Positions 8,879-17,440 of a stretch of 64,000 bases of DNA are shown in pieces. The DNA comes from Burkholderia sp. WSM2232. Its GTDB lineage: Bacteria; Pseudomonadota; Gammaproteobacteria; Burkholderiales; Burkholderiaceae. Below the pieces are notes generated by a model. The model ran no database searches, was not told the origin of the DNA, and saw only the letters and a list, made by a program, of their open reading frames with translations. The stretch covers positions 276-64,275 of the forward strand of contig NZ_AWZV01000031.1 in assembly GCF_000472545.1 (NCBI RefSeq), written 5' to 3'. Position 1 is the stretch's first letter. The number at the start of each line of letters is the position of its first letter. The position numbers were made by a program, and so were the translations under genes.

Positions 8879-8930
8879 GCAACGACAGCACACAACGACA
8901 GCACACAACGACAGCAAACAACGACAGCAC
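8879..8930. repeat. Four tandem copies of a 13-bp unit
   Basis: Four nearly exact copies of ACAACGACAGCAC at 8879, 8892, 8905 and 8918, just upstream of the monooxygenase start and inside the divergent tetR/monooxygenase spacer. They could carry repeated operator half-sites or be a simple slippage array. Confidence 0.85.
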
Positions 8931-8982
8931 GCCAGGACAGCGCACGCACGCCGCGCACGAACACTCCCTGCTGGAGACCGAT

Positions 8983-10482
8983 GTGACTTCCGCCTCATCC
9001 ACCGCATCTACACCAGCCATCGCGCCGCGCATTGCGATCGTGGGAAGCGGCTTTTCCGGCATCGGCATGGCTGTGCGGCTGCAAAAAATGGGCATCACGT
9101 CGCTTACGATCTACGAAGCCGCCGCGGATATCGGCGGCACCTGGCGCGACAATACCTATCCGGGCGCCGGCTGCGACGTGCCCTCGCATCTGTATTCGTT
9201 TTCGTTCGAACCGAACCCCGCGTGGTCGCGCGTGTTCAGCGGCCAAGCCGAGATTTTCGCCTACCTGAAGCATTGCGCGAGCAAATACGGGGTGGACCGT
9301 TACGTGCGCTGCAACGCGCGCGTGGTGGCCGCGCGCTTTGACGAAGTGCGTTACGTGTGGAACATCGAACTCGACGCGCACGGCACGCGCGAGATCATCG
9401 AGGCCGACGTGCTGATCGCCGCGAGCGGCGGCCTGTCGCGCCCGGCGATGCCGCGAATCGCCGGCATAGAACGCTTCGAAGGCAAGCTCTTCCATTCCGC
9501 GCGCTGGGACCATGCGTATCCGCTCGAAGGCAAACACGTCGCGGTAATCGGCACCGGCGCGAGCGCGATCCAGTTCGTGCCGCAAATCCAGCCGCGCGTC
9601 GCGCAACTCGATGTGTTCCAGCGCACGGCGCCGTGGATCATGCCGAAGCCCGACAAGCGCATCGGCCGGCGCGCGCGCTGGCTGTTCGAGCATCTGCCCT
9701 TCACGCAGCGCCTCGTGCGCAGCGCAATCTACTGGAAGCTGGAATCGCAGGCCCTCGCGTTCGTGAGGAATCCAAAGCTCATGAACCGGCCGATGAAGTT
9801 GTGCCTGAGCTACCTCGCGCGGCGCGTCAAAGACCCGGAACTGCGTGCGAAGCTCACGCCGGATTACCGCCTTGGCTGCAAGCGCGTGCTGCTGTCGAGC
9901 AACTACTATCGCGCGCTTGTCGAGCCCAACGTGAACGTGATCACCACGGGCATCCGCGAGATCGTCGCGGACGGCATTGTCACGCAGGACGGTGTGCATC
10001 GTCGTGTGGATGCGATCATTTGCGGCACGGGCTTTCTGGTCAACGACGTGGGCCCAGCATTCGAGGTGACGGGTATTGGCGGCGCGGACCTCGGCACGCT
10101 GTGGCTGCGTGACGGACCGCAAGCGTATCTCGGCACCAGCATCGCGGAATTCCCCAATTACTTCATGATTGTCGGCCCCAACACGGTCCTCGGCCACAAC
10201 TCGATGATCTACATGATCGAGTCTCAAGTGCAGTACATCGCCGATTGCCTGCGCGTGCTGCGTCAACGCAACGCGCGCGCGATGAACCTGCGCCCCGACG
10301 TGCAACGCGACTACAACACGCGCCTTCAAGAGGACATGCAGCGCTCGGTGTGGGTGAGCGGCTGCCACAGTTGGTATCAGACCAAAAGCGGCAAAGTGAC
10401 CACCCAGTGGCCCGGCTTCACGTTCAACTTTCGCAAGCGCACGCGCCGCGCGCGGCCACGCGACTATCGCTTCCTGCCTTGA
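8983..10482 (+). CDS. FAD-dependent Baeyer-Villiger-type monooxygenase
   Basis: A 499-aa flavoprotein that should insert oxygen into a ketone using NADPH and O2. It has an N-terminal FAD fingerprint (G21-S-G23-F-S-G26), a GGTWRDNTYPG motif at 51-61, the BVMO signature FxGxxxHxxxW (F165 to W175, FEGKLFHSARW) and a second nucleotide-binding motif GTGASA at 190-195. I chose GTG 8983 because CTGGAGACC lies 7-10 bases upstream; the longer frame from 8866 would translate the 13-bp tandem repeats and is unlikely. An alpha/beta hydrolase follows 61 bp downstream, the usual partner that cleaves the ester formed. Divergent tetR-type gene upstream. The substrate (cyclic or long-chain ketone, or steroid-like) cannot be read from sequence. 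Confidence 0.88.
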   Translation: MTSASSTASTPAIAPRIAIVGSGFSGIGMAVRLQKMGITSLTIYEAAADIGGTWRDNTYPGAGCDVPSHLYSFSFEPNPAWSRVFSGQAEIFAYLKHCASKYGVDRYVRCNARVVAARFDEVRYVWNIELDAHGTREIIEADVLIAASGGLSRPAMPRIAGIERFEGKLFHSARWDHAYPLEGKHVAVIGTGASAIQFVPQIQPRVAQLDVFQRTAPWIMPKPDKRIGRRARWLFEHLPFTQRLVRSAIYWKLESQALAFVRNPKLMNRPMKLCLSYLARRVKDPELRAKLTPDYRLGCKRVLLSSNYYRALVEPNVNVITTGIREIVADGIVTQDGVHRRVDAIICGTGFLVNDVGPAFEVTGIGGADLGTLWLRDGPQAYLGTSIAEFPNYFMIVGPNTVLGHNSMIYMIESQVQYIADCLRVLRQRNARAMNLRPDVQRDYNTRLQEDMQRSVWVSGCHSWYQTKSGKVTTQWPGFTFNFRKRTRRARPRDYRFLP

Positions 10483-10543
10483 TGCGTGCGACGGCCAGGG
10501 TGCGGTTGCAGGTCCGGTTCAAACAAAAAGGGAGACGGAAAAC

Positions 10544-11560
10544 ATGGCTAGCATCGAACCGCAGTCGTCGAATTCACCGGCATCCAGCGCAGCCGCTCCA
10601 CTGCCGCCCCGCCCGCTTGCCGCCCGCCTCGGCATCACGAGCGTGCCGCGCGACGAATTGCGGCGCCGCTATACGCAAAGCGGCTCGAAGTTCATCGGCA
10701 TCATGGGCGCGGACGTGCATTACGTGGACGAAGGCAGCGGCGACATCATCGTGATGATTCATGGTTTTGCGTCTTCGCTGCACACGTGGAACCGCGTCGC
10801 GGATGAACTCAAGCGCGCTTACCGCGTGATCCGCCTCGACCTGCCGCCGTTCGGCGTGACAGGCCCGCTGCGGGGCGCCACAGGCGCGATCGAAACGATG
10901 AACCTGCCGACCTACCGGCGTTTCATCGACACCTTCTTGCAGGCGCTCGGCATTACCCACGCGACGTTCATCGGCAATTCGCTCGGCGGGCTTATTTCGT
11001 GGGACTACGCGGTGCGGCATCGCGAGGCCGTCGAACGGCTGGTGCTGATCGATTCCGCGGGCTTTCCGATGCGGCTGCCGATCTACATCGGCCTATTCAA
11101 CAGTGCGCTGGTGCGTGCAACTTCGCCGCGCTGGCTGCCCGAAGCGATTATCAGAAGCGCGGTGCGCAACGTGTACGGCGATCCGCGCAAGCTCGACCCG
11201 CACACGCTGCGACGCTATGTCGAGTTCTTCCACGGCGAAGGCACGCGCACTGCGATCGGCAAAATGGTACCCACGCTCGACTTCGCCGAACTCGATACCA
11301 GCGTGCTGACCACACTGGCAGTCCCGACGCTCGTGTTGTGGGGCGCGAAAGACCGCTGGATTCCGACCGCGCACGCGGCTGAATTCGCCCGGCGCATTCC
11401 GGGCGCGAAGTCGGTGATGTATCCTGGCCTTGGGCATATTCCGATGGAGGAAGCACCCGAGCGCGTGCTCGCCGACCTGCGCGCTTTTCTCGGCCTGCAC
11501 CGCGAAGACACTAGGGCGCCGCGCTCGCCGGACAAAGACACACGCCGCACGCCGGCTTGA
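10544..11560 (+). CDS. Alpha/beta hydrolase (esterase-like)
   Basis: A 338-aa serine hydrolase with a complete catalytic triad: nucleophile Ser146 in GNSLGG, Asp270 in WGAKDRW, His298 in GLGHIP. The HGF oxyanion motif is at 73-75. A 45-residue Pro/Ala-rich N-terminal extension precedes the fold, with no clear signal peptide. The ribosome site GGGAGACGGAAAAC precedes ATG 10544. It is placed directly downstream of the Baeyer-Villiger-type monooxygenase, so it probably hydrolyses the ester or lactone product, as in other ketone catabolic pairs. The C-terminus is basic and low-complexity. Confidence 0.85.
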   Translation: MASIEPQSSNSPASSAAAPLPPRPLAARLGITSVPRDELRRRYTQSGSKFIGIMGADVHYVDEGSGDIIVMIHGFASSLHTWNRVADELKRAYRVIRLDLPPFGVTGPLRGATGAIETMNLPTYRRFIDTFLQALGITHATFIGNSLGGLISWDYAVRHREAVERLVLIDSAGFPMRLPIYIGLFNSALVRATSPRWLPEAIIRSAVRNVYGDPRKLDPHTLRRYVEFFHGEGTRTAIGKMVPTLDFAELDTSVLTTLAVPTLVLWGAKDRWIPTAHAAEFARRIPGAKSVMYPGLGHIPMEEAPERVLADLRAFLGLHREDTRAPRSPDKDTRRTPA

Positions 11561-11582
11561 GCGCGGGCGGCAGCAAGCACCG

Positions 11583-11702
11583 CTAGGTGCCGCCGCCGAG
11601 AAAACGCAGCAGGCTCCAGAGGAACTTGCAGAGCATGACGAGCAGTTGCCAAAGATGATAGAGCTGCTGCAAGCCCGAAACGCGCGCGAAGGAATCGATC
11701 AT
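11583..11702 (-). CDS. Possible 39-aa hydrophobic microprotein
   Basis: A short frame MIDSFARVSGLQQLYHLWQL... ending in LLRFLGGGT. It would form one amphipathic or membrane helix rich in Leu and Trp. Its ATG is within an otherwise gene-free 343-bp spacer between the hydrolase and the chemoreceptor. There is no clear Shine-Dalgarno site. The helix-like pattern is more protein-like than chance frames nearby, but I cannot identify it. Confidence 0.3.
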   Translation of the reverse strand: MIDSFARVSGLQQLYHLWQLLVMLCKFLWSLLRFLGGGT

Positions 11703-11903
11703 TGTTACCGTGAGTAAGGGACGGCTGCGGCCCGCTGGTGGAAATGCACGAGCGCCGCGCCGCCGCCGCGCACATGATACCGACTGAGGGATACCCCGTA
11801 TCAAGTCGGCCGAAAGCCAGCCGTAAACGCATCGAGAAGACGCTGTATTCGCGCTCGCTCAGCGCGTAAGCGCAGCGTCGCTAGCGTCATCAAGGAGACG
11901 TTC

Positions 11904-13307
11904 ATGTCGCGTTTCAGCTTTCGGCGGCCGGCCCGTTCACAAGGGGTCGTCGGCGATATCGCCGCGCAGGCCGGCAAACTGGGTATCGAAATCTGCGATG
12001 TCTCGGGCCACGTCGACGAAGTCGCCGCCCGCGTGCAGCATCAGGCGCAAGTGTGCCGGGCGCTGCGCGAGTCCGCCGCGCAGACGCTCGCAGGCAATCA
12101 TCGCATCGCCACCGCCGCGCGCGGTATGCGCGATGTATCGGCGCAGGCGGCGACCGGGGTGCAGGAGTCGCAACAGACGCTGGAGGCATCGCTCGCCGAC
12201 ATCCACGGTCTGGTGGAAGGCGTAACGGTGATCGAGAGCCAGATCGGCGCTTTGCGCAGCGCGCTTGCGCATGTGAGCCGCGTCTCCGAGGAAATCTCGC
12301 TGATCGCGCGGCAAACGCATCTGCTCGCGCTCAATGCCGCGATTGAAGCGGCGCGCGCCGGCGAATCGGGACGCAGTTTCGCGGTAGTGGCCGCCGAAGT
12401 GAAGAACCTTTCGGCGAAGACCGCACAGGCAACCGGTCAGATCGAAACCACGCTCGCGGAGCTTACGCAGCAGACCGAGCAACTGATTAACGAAGGCTCG
12501 GTGAATACCGAACGAGCCCATCGCGTGCGCGAAGGCACGCGCAGGATCGGTGACGTCGTGCATTCGACGGGCGACGCGATCGCGCACCTGAACAACGAGG
12601 CCGAACAGATCGCCGCGCTCACCGGCGAGATCGAAACGCAGTGCGGCGGACTGGAAGCGCAGGTGCTGGAAATGGCGAGCGGCGTCGAAGATTCCAGCGA
12701 AAACTTCGTGCAGGCGAAAGACCGGCTCGGCAATCTGCTCGGCGTGTCGGAGACCCTGATCGAACTGACGGCGGCCGCAGGCGTGGAGACCGCCGACACA
12801 CGCTTTATCGAAGCGGTGCAAAATGCGGCCGCGGCCGTGAGCAAGGCATTCGAGGGCGCCGTCGCGCGCGGCGAAATTTCGCTCGACGATCTGTTCGATC
12901 AACACTACGTGCCGGTGCCTGGCAGCAATCCCCAGCAGTTCATGACCCGCTTCACGGCATTTACCGATCGGGTATTGCCGGCGATTCAGGAGCCCTTGCT
13001 CGATCTCGATCCGCGAGTCGCATTCTGCGCCGCGATCGACGTGCGCGGTTATCTACCGACGCACAATCTGAAGTTCTCCTTGCCGCAGCGCGACGACGTC
13101 GTGTGGAATATGGCCAATTGCCGGAACCGGCGCATTTTCAATGACCGCACGGGGCTCGCGGCTGGCTCGCATACGAAGAAGTTTCTGCTGCAAACCTATC
13201 GGCGCGATATGGGCGGCGGCGAGTTCGTGCTGATGAAGGATGCGTCCGCCCCGGTCTACGTGCAGGGGCGGCATTGGGGCGGCGTGAGAATCGGATATCG
13301 GGTGTAG
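11904..13307 (+). CDS. Soluble methyl-accepting chemotaxis protein
   Basis: A 467-aa chemoreceptor without any transmembrane segment or HAMP domain. The signalling hairpin tip lies at about 135-175 (ISLIARQTHLLALNAAIEAARAGESGRSFAVVAAEVKNLS). The C-terminal 150 residues form a separate domain beginning around FIEAVQNAAAAVSKAFE and ending CRNRRIFNDRTGLAAGSHTK...GRHWGGVRIGYRV, a pattern I associate with cytosolic MCPs and some PAS-linked sensors, presumably the input domain. AAGGAGACGTTC directly precedes the ATG. It should feed CheA from the cytoplasm in response to an internal or redox cue. No che genes are nearby. Confidence 0.87.
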   Translation: MSRFSFRRPARSQGVVGDIAAQAGKLGIEICDVSGHVDEVAARVQHQAQVCRALRESAAQTLAGNHRIATAARGMRDVSAQAATGVQESQQTLEASLADIHGLVEGVTVIESQIGALRSALAHVSRVSEEISLIARQTHLLALNAAIEAARAGESGRSFAVVAAEVKNLSAKTAQATGQIETTLAELTQQTEQLINEGSVNTERAHRVREGTRRIGDVVHSTGDAIAHLNNEAEQIAALTGEIETQCGGLEAQVLEMASGVEDSSENFVQAKDRLGNLLGVSETLIELTAAAGVETADTRFIEAVQNAAAAVSKAFEGAVARGEISLDDLFDQHYVPVPGSNPQQFMTRFTAFTDRVLPAIQEPLLDLDPRVAFCAAIDVRGYLPTHNLKFSLPQRDDVVWNMANCRNRRIFNDRTGLAAGSHTKKFLLQTYRRDMGGGEFVLMKDASAPVYVQGRHWGGVRIGYRV

Positions 13308-13338
13308 TCGTTATCCAGACCCTCGTGGCGAAAACCAG

Positions 13339-14154
13339 TCATGCGAGCCCCACGCGCCTTTTTTCGGCCCGCTGCATGAAATAGTTGACCGCCACGACGC
13401 CCACGGTCACCACCGCGATAAACAATGTCGCCAACGCATTCATCTCGGGATTCAGCCCCAGTCTGACGCGCGAGAACACTACCAGCGGCAGCGTCGTGGA
13501 CCCAGGCCCCGAGAGAAACGCCGACAGAACCAGATCGTCGATGGACAGCGTAAAAGACAGCAGCCACCCCGACACCAGTGCCTGGGAAATCAACGGCAAC
13601 GTAATCGAGAAAAACACTCGCACGGGGGTCGCGCCAAGGTCGAGCGCTGCTTCTTCGAGCGAAGGATGCAGTTCCTTCACGCGCGATTGCACGATAATCG
13701 CAACGTACGAAATGCACAGCATCACGTGCCCGATCCAGATCGTGAAAATGCCGCGTCCCGCCGGCCAGCCGAACCATTTCGCCATTTCGATGAACAGCAG
13801 CAGCAGCGATATGCCCTGAATCACTTCTGGAATCACCAGCGGCGCGTTGATCATGCCGGTATACAGCGTGAACCCGCGAAAACGGCCCATGCGCGCAAGC
13901 ACGAAACCCGCCCACGTACCGATGACCACCGACGCGAACGCGGTCAGCACCGCCACTCGCAACGACAGCCATGCGGCCGCAATCAGTTCGTCGTCGTGCA
14001 GCAAGGCCGCATACCAGCGCGTCGAAAAGCGCGTCCACACGGTGACAAGCTGCGATTCGTTGAACGAATAGACAATCAGGCTGATGATCGGCACATAAAG
14101 AAACAGAAAGCCCAGCGCCAGCGCGGTGAACTGCAAGATCCGGTTCGGCTTCAT
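13339..14154 (-). CDS. potI: Putrescine/polyamine ABC transporter permease PotI
   Basis: A 271-aa inner-membrane permease with six predicted helices and the EAA loop (SLEEAALDLGATPVRVFF) that contacts the ATPase. It is the last gene of the potFGHI cluster; its ATG overlaps the stop of potH by one base (TGATG), showing translational coupling. Length and sequence match PotI/PotC family members. The C-terminus AEKRRVGLA is basic and cytoplasmic. Confidence 0.93.
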   Translation of the reverse strand: MKPNRILQFTALALGFLFLYVPIISLIVYSFNESQLVTVWTRFSTRWYAALLHDDELIAAAWLSLRVAVLTAFASVVIGTWAGFVLARMGRFRGFTLYTGMINAPLVIPEVIQGISLLLLFIEMAKWFGWPAGRGIFTIWIGHVMLCISYVAIIVQSRVKELHPSLEEAALDLGATPVRVFFSITLPLISQALVSGWLLSFTLSIDDLVLSAFLSGPGSTTLPLVVFSRVRLGLNPEMNALATLFIAVVTVGVVAVNYFMQRAEKRRVGLA

Positions 14155-15083
14155 CAGCGTCGCTCCTCCATCGCCTTCGCCTGCGCGTACTGGAAAAACG
14201 CCATCGGCACCAGCAGCAGCAACACCATTGCACAGGTTACGGCCGACGCCATCGGCCAGTCGGCGTTGTCGAAGAATTCATTCCACATGACGCGGCCGAT
14301 CATCAGCGTATTCGCGCCGCCGAGCAGTTCCGGAATCACGTACTCGCCCACCGCCGGAATGAACACCAGCAGACAGCCGGCAATGATGCCGTTTTTCGAC
14401 AGCGGCAAGGTGATCTGCCAGAACGCCTTCCACGGCCTGGCGCCGAGGTCGTAAGCGGCTTCCAGCAAGGTCATGTCCATTTTCACGAGATGCGCGTACA
14501 ACGGCATCACGAGAAACGGCAGGTACGAATAGACCATGCCGATATACACAGCGGTATTCGTGTGATACAGCTCGATAGGCGAATGGATCAGGCCGACCGA
14601 CATCAGAAAATTATTTAGCAGCCCGTTGTTTTTCAGAATGCCGATCCACGCATACACGCGAATCAGAAACGACGTCCAGAACGGCAGCATGACCGCCATC
14701 ATCAGCAGATTACGGCGCGCCGGATCCGAACGCGCAATGTAATACGCCATTGGATAACCGATCAGCAGGCACAGCAGCGTGGAAATCGCCGCCACCACCA
14801 CCGAATTCACGTACGTCGCGAAATAAAGGCTGTCCGTGACGAGAAACGCGTAATGCGACAGATCGAGCTTGATATTCAGCGCGCCGTCGGTGAAATTCGT
14901 GAGCTCCGTATACGGCGGAATGCCAAGTTGCAGATCGGCAAAGCTGATCTTCACGACCAGCAGAAACGGTACGAGAAAAAACAGCAGCAGCCAGACGAAC
15001 GGACCGGCCACCACCGCCGTGCGGCCGGTCAGATTAAAGCGCCGCACCGGCCAGTTGAGGAACGAGTCGAACCGGCGCTTCAT
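14154..15083 (-). CDS. potH: Putrescine/polyamine ABC transporter permease PotH
   Basis: A 309-aa inner-membrane permease, partner of PotI, with the EAA-type loop LLEAAYDLGARPWKAFWQI. I start at the ATG of MKRRFDSFLNW (15083), which overlaps the potG stop by four bases (ATGA), the standard arrangement in this operon; the upstream frame extension reads through the end of potG and is not used. First helix about 25-50 (TAVVAGPFVWLLLFFLVPF). Confidence 0.93.
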   Translation of the reverse strand: MKRRFDSFLNWPVRRFNLTGRTAVVAGPFVWLLLFFLVPFLLVVKISFADLQLGIPPYTELTNFTDGALNIKLDLSHYAFLVTDSLYFATYVNSVVVAAISTLLCLLIGYPMAYYIARSDPARRNLLMMAVMLPFWTSFLIRVYAWIGILKNNGLLNNFLMSVGLIHSPIELYHTNTAVYIGMVYSYLPFLVMPLYAHLVKMDMTLLEAAYDLGARPWKAFWQITLPLSKNGIIAGCLLVFIPAVGEYVIPELLGGANTLMIGRVMWNEFFDNADWPMASAVTCAMVLLLLVPMAFFQYAQAKAMEERR

Positions 15084-16249
15084 GACGTCAGCACCACACC
15101 GGCGGAGGCGCTCCAGCGCACGTACACCTCGTCGCCCCACGTGGGCGGATCGATTTCGGTGAGCGCGAGGCTCGTGACGTTCGCAATTACCGTCTTGCCG
15201 CCCTCCAGCTTCACGTGATACAGCGAGTAGCCGCCCATGTACGCGATATTGGAGACTACGCCCTTGCCCCAGTTGAACGCACCCTCGGGCGGCTTGCGCG
15301 TGAGCGCGATGCGCTCGGGCCGCACCGAGATGGTCACCGGCATGCCGAGCGGACCCGTAATGCCGTGGCTCACATAGAGCCGGGTGCTGAGATCAGGCGT
15401 TTCGATGAAGACGTGGTCAGGTTCGTCCTCGACCGTATGACCTTCGAACAGATTCGTCGAGCCGATGAATTCCGCCGAGAAACGGCTGTTCGGATACTCG
15501 TACACCTCATGCGGCGTGCCGAGCTGCACGATCTCGCCTTCGCTCATCACGGCGAGGCGGCCCGCCATGGTCATCGCTTCTTCCTGATCGTGCGTGACCA
15601 TGATGCAGGTCACGCCCACCTTGTCCAGAATGTTCACGAGTTCGATCTGCGTGCGCTGGCGGATCTGCTTGTCGAGCGCGGACATCGGCTCGTCGAGCAG
15701 CAGCAGCTTGGGCCGCTTGACCAGCGAGCGCGCGAGCGCGACACGCTGCTGCTGGCCGCCGGAGAGCTGATGCGGCTTGCGCTTCGCGAAGCGGCCCATC
15801 TGCACCAGTTCGAGCGCGGTTTGCACGCGCTCCTTCAGTTCCGCCTTGGGCACGCCCTCCTGCTTCAGGCCGAACGCCACGTTCGACTCCACCGTCATGT
15901 GCGGAAAGAGCGCGTACGACTGGAACATCATATTGACCGGCCGGCGATACGGCGGCAGTTGCGCGAGGTCTTCGCCGTCGATCAGGATCTTGCCCGAGGT
16001 CACGGTCTCCAGCCCGGCCAGCATGCGCAGCAAAGTCGACTTGCCGCAGCCGGAACTGCCGAGCAGCGCGAACAGCTCGCCCTTTCTCACCGACAGATTG
16101 ACCCCTTTGACGGCCGTGGTCTCGCCGAACTTCTTCACGACGTCGACGACCTGCACGAAATTTCCGGCTGGGTCGCCGCTCGCGGCGTTGCCGCCGGCGG
16201 ACGGCCCCGCCGTGCGGTCCAGGGCGCCCGACTGCTCACTACTCATCAC
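15080..16249 (-). CDS. potG: Putrescine/polyamine ABC transporter ATPase PotG
   Basis: A 389-aa ATP-binding subunit. Walker A GSSGCGKST, Q-loop MMFQSYALFPHM, signature LSGGQQQRVALARSL and Walker B LLLLDEPMSALD are all intact, and a C-terminal TOBE domain follows (about 290-385). The start is either GTG 16249 (nine bases after GGAG) or the next codon ATG 16246. Its first 30 residues are a Gly/Ser-rich tail. It couples to potH by a 4-bp overlap; potF lies upstream behind a terminator-like hairpin. Confidence 0.93.
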   Translation of the reverse strand: MMSSEQSGALDRTAGPSAGGNAASGDPAGNFVQVVDVVKKFGETTAVKGVNLSVRKGELFALLGSSGCGKSTLLRMLAGLETVTSGKILIDGEDLAQLPPYRRPVNMMFQSYALFPHMTVESNVAFGLKQEGVPKAELKERVQTALELVQMGRFAKRKPHQLSGGQQQRVALARSLVKRPKLLLLDEPMSALDKQIRQRTQIELVNILDKVGVTCIMVTHDQEEAMTMAGRLAVMSEGEIVQLGTPHEVYEYPNSRFSAEFIGSTNLFEGHTVEDEPDHVFIETPDLSTRLYVSHGITGPLGMPVTISVRPERIALTRKPPEGAFNWGKGVVSNIAYMGGYSLYHVKLEGGKTVIANVTSLALTEIDPPTWGDEVYVRWSASAGVVLTS

Positions 16250-16278
16250 AATGCTTTACTCCGGCGTTTGACGAACAA

Positions 16279-16303
16279 AGCCCCCGGTGAACAACCGAGG
16301 GCT
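16279..16303 (-). terminator. Hairpin between potF and potG
   Basis: Imperfect stem AGCCCCCGGT / ACCGAGGGCT with a five-base loop in the 90-bp potF-potG gap. On the minus strand it is followed by TTGTTCG, a weak T-tract, so it would act as a partial terminator or 3'-end stabiliser. That would let the binding protein be made in excess over the membrane subunits. Confidence 0.55.
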
Positions 16304-16339
16304 TCTTGATGATGCCGACCCGTTCCCTGTGGCCGTGGG

Positions 16340-17440
16340 TCAGCGGCCGGACTTGAACTCGGTCCACAGCCGCGTCTGCAGCCGTTGCACTTCGGGCGGC
16401 AGCGGCTTCAACAGGAACAGCGTCTTGATGACTTCAGGTGTTGGATACACGGCCGGGTCGTTGGCGACGTCCTTGTCCACGTATTTGCGCGCTTCGAGGT
16501 TGGCGCTCGGGTAGTAGACAGCGTTGGTGATCGCAGCATGAACTTGCGGCGTTTCGATGTAGTTGATCCACTCGAGCGCGGCTTCCTTGTTCTTCGCGTC
16601 CTTCGGGATTGCCATCACGTCGAACCACACCGGGGCACCGCCCTTCGGAATGTAATACTCGATCTTGTAGGGCTTCTTCGCCTCGATCGCGCGATGCTTT
16701 GCGATCACGACGTCGCCCGACCAGCCGTACGCGAAGCAGACGTCCCCGCCGACCAGGTCGTTGATATAGCCCGACGAGTTGAACTGCGTGATGTACGGAC
16801 GGATTTTCTTCAGCATGGCGAGCGCGGCGCGGTAGTCGGCCGGGTTCGTGCTCATCGGATCCTTGCCGATGTAATGGAGCGCGGCGGCGAACATCTGGTC
16901 CGGCGCGTCGAGCACGGACACGCCGCAGGCCTTCAGCTTCGAGATGTTTTCCGGCTTGAAGAGGATGTCCCAGTTATCGAGCGGCACGTTTTTGCCAAGA
17001 ATCTGCTGCGCCTTGGTGACGTTATAGCCAAGCCCGGTCGTGCCGTAGGCCCAGGGCACCGTGAATTTGTTGCCCGGATCGGCGCCGGCGACGAGCGCCA
17101 TCAGCGACGGGTCGAGGTACTTGAGGTTGGGCAGCTTCGATTTGTCGAGCGGGGCGAAGATGCCGGCGGCGATCTGCTTGCCGGCGTAATTGCTGGTCGG
17201 CACGACGATGTCGTACCCGGAATTGCCCGTCAGAAGCTTGGCTTGCAGCGTGTCGTCGCTGTCATAGTTGTCGTACTTGACCTGAACACCGGTCTGCTTG
17301 GAGAAGTTCGGAATGGTGTCCTTGGCGATGTAATCGGACCAGTTGTACACGTTGAGCTGCGTATCCTTCGCTGCCGCCGTCAGCCACGGCGCCGCGCACA
17401 AGACCAGCGCAGCCACTTGCCCCACTACCCGTCTTTTCAT
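16340..17440 (-). CDS. potF: Polyamine ABC transporter periplasmic binding protein PotF
   Basis: A 366-aa secreted solute receptor. The signal peptide is MKRRVVGQVAALVLCAAPWLTAAA; the mature protein starts near KDTQLNVYNWSDYI, the hallmark of PotF/PotD/SpuD/SpuE, and ends KPLPPEVQRLQTRLWTEFKSGR as in PotF. Start ATG 17440 has CGGAGAACGGG upstream; the 36 extra codons of open frame upstream lack support. It is the first gene of the potFGHI set. Putrescine is the likely ligand, spermidine less so. Confidence 0.93.
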   Translation of the reverse strand: MKRRVVGQVAALVLCAAPWLTAAAKDTQLNVYNWSDYIAKDTIPNFSKQTGVQVKYDNYDSDDTLQAKLLTGNSGYDIVVPTSNYAGKQIAAGIFAPLDKSKLPNLKYLDPSLMALVAGADPGNKFTVPWAYGTTGLGYNVTKAQQILGKNVPLDNWDILFKPENISKLKACGVSVLDAPDQMFAAALHYIGKDPMSTNPADYRAALAMLKKIRPYITQFNSSGYINDLVGGDVCFAYGWSGDVVIAKHRAIEAKKPYKIEYYIPKGGAPVWFDVMAIPKDAKNKEAALEWINYIETPQVHAAITNAVYYPSANLEARKYVDKDVANDPAVYPTPEVIKTLFLLKPLPPEVQRLQTRLWTEFKSGR

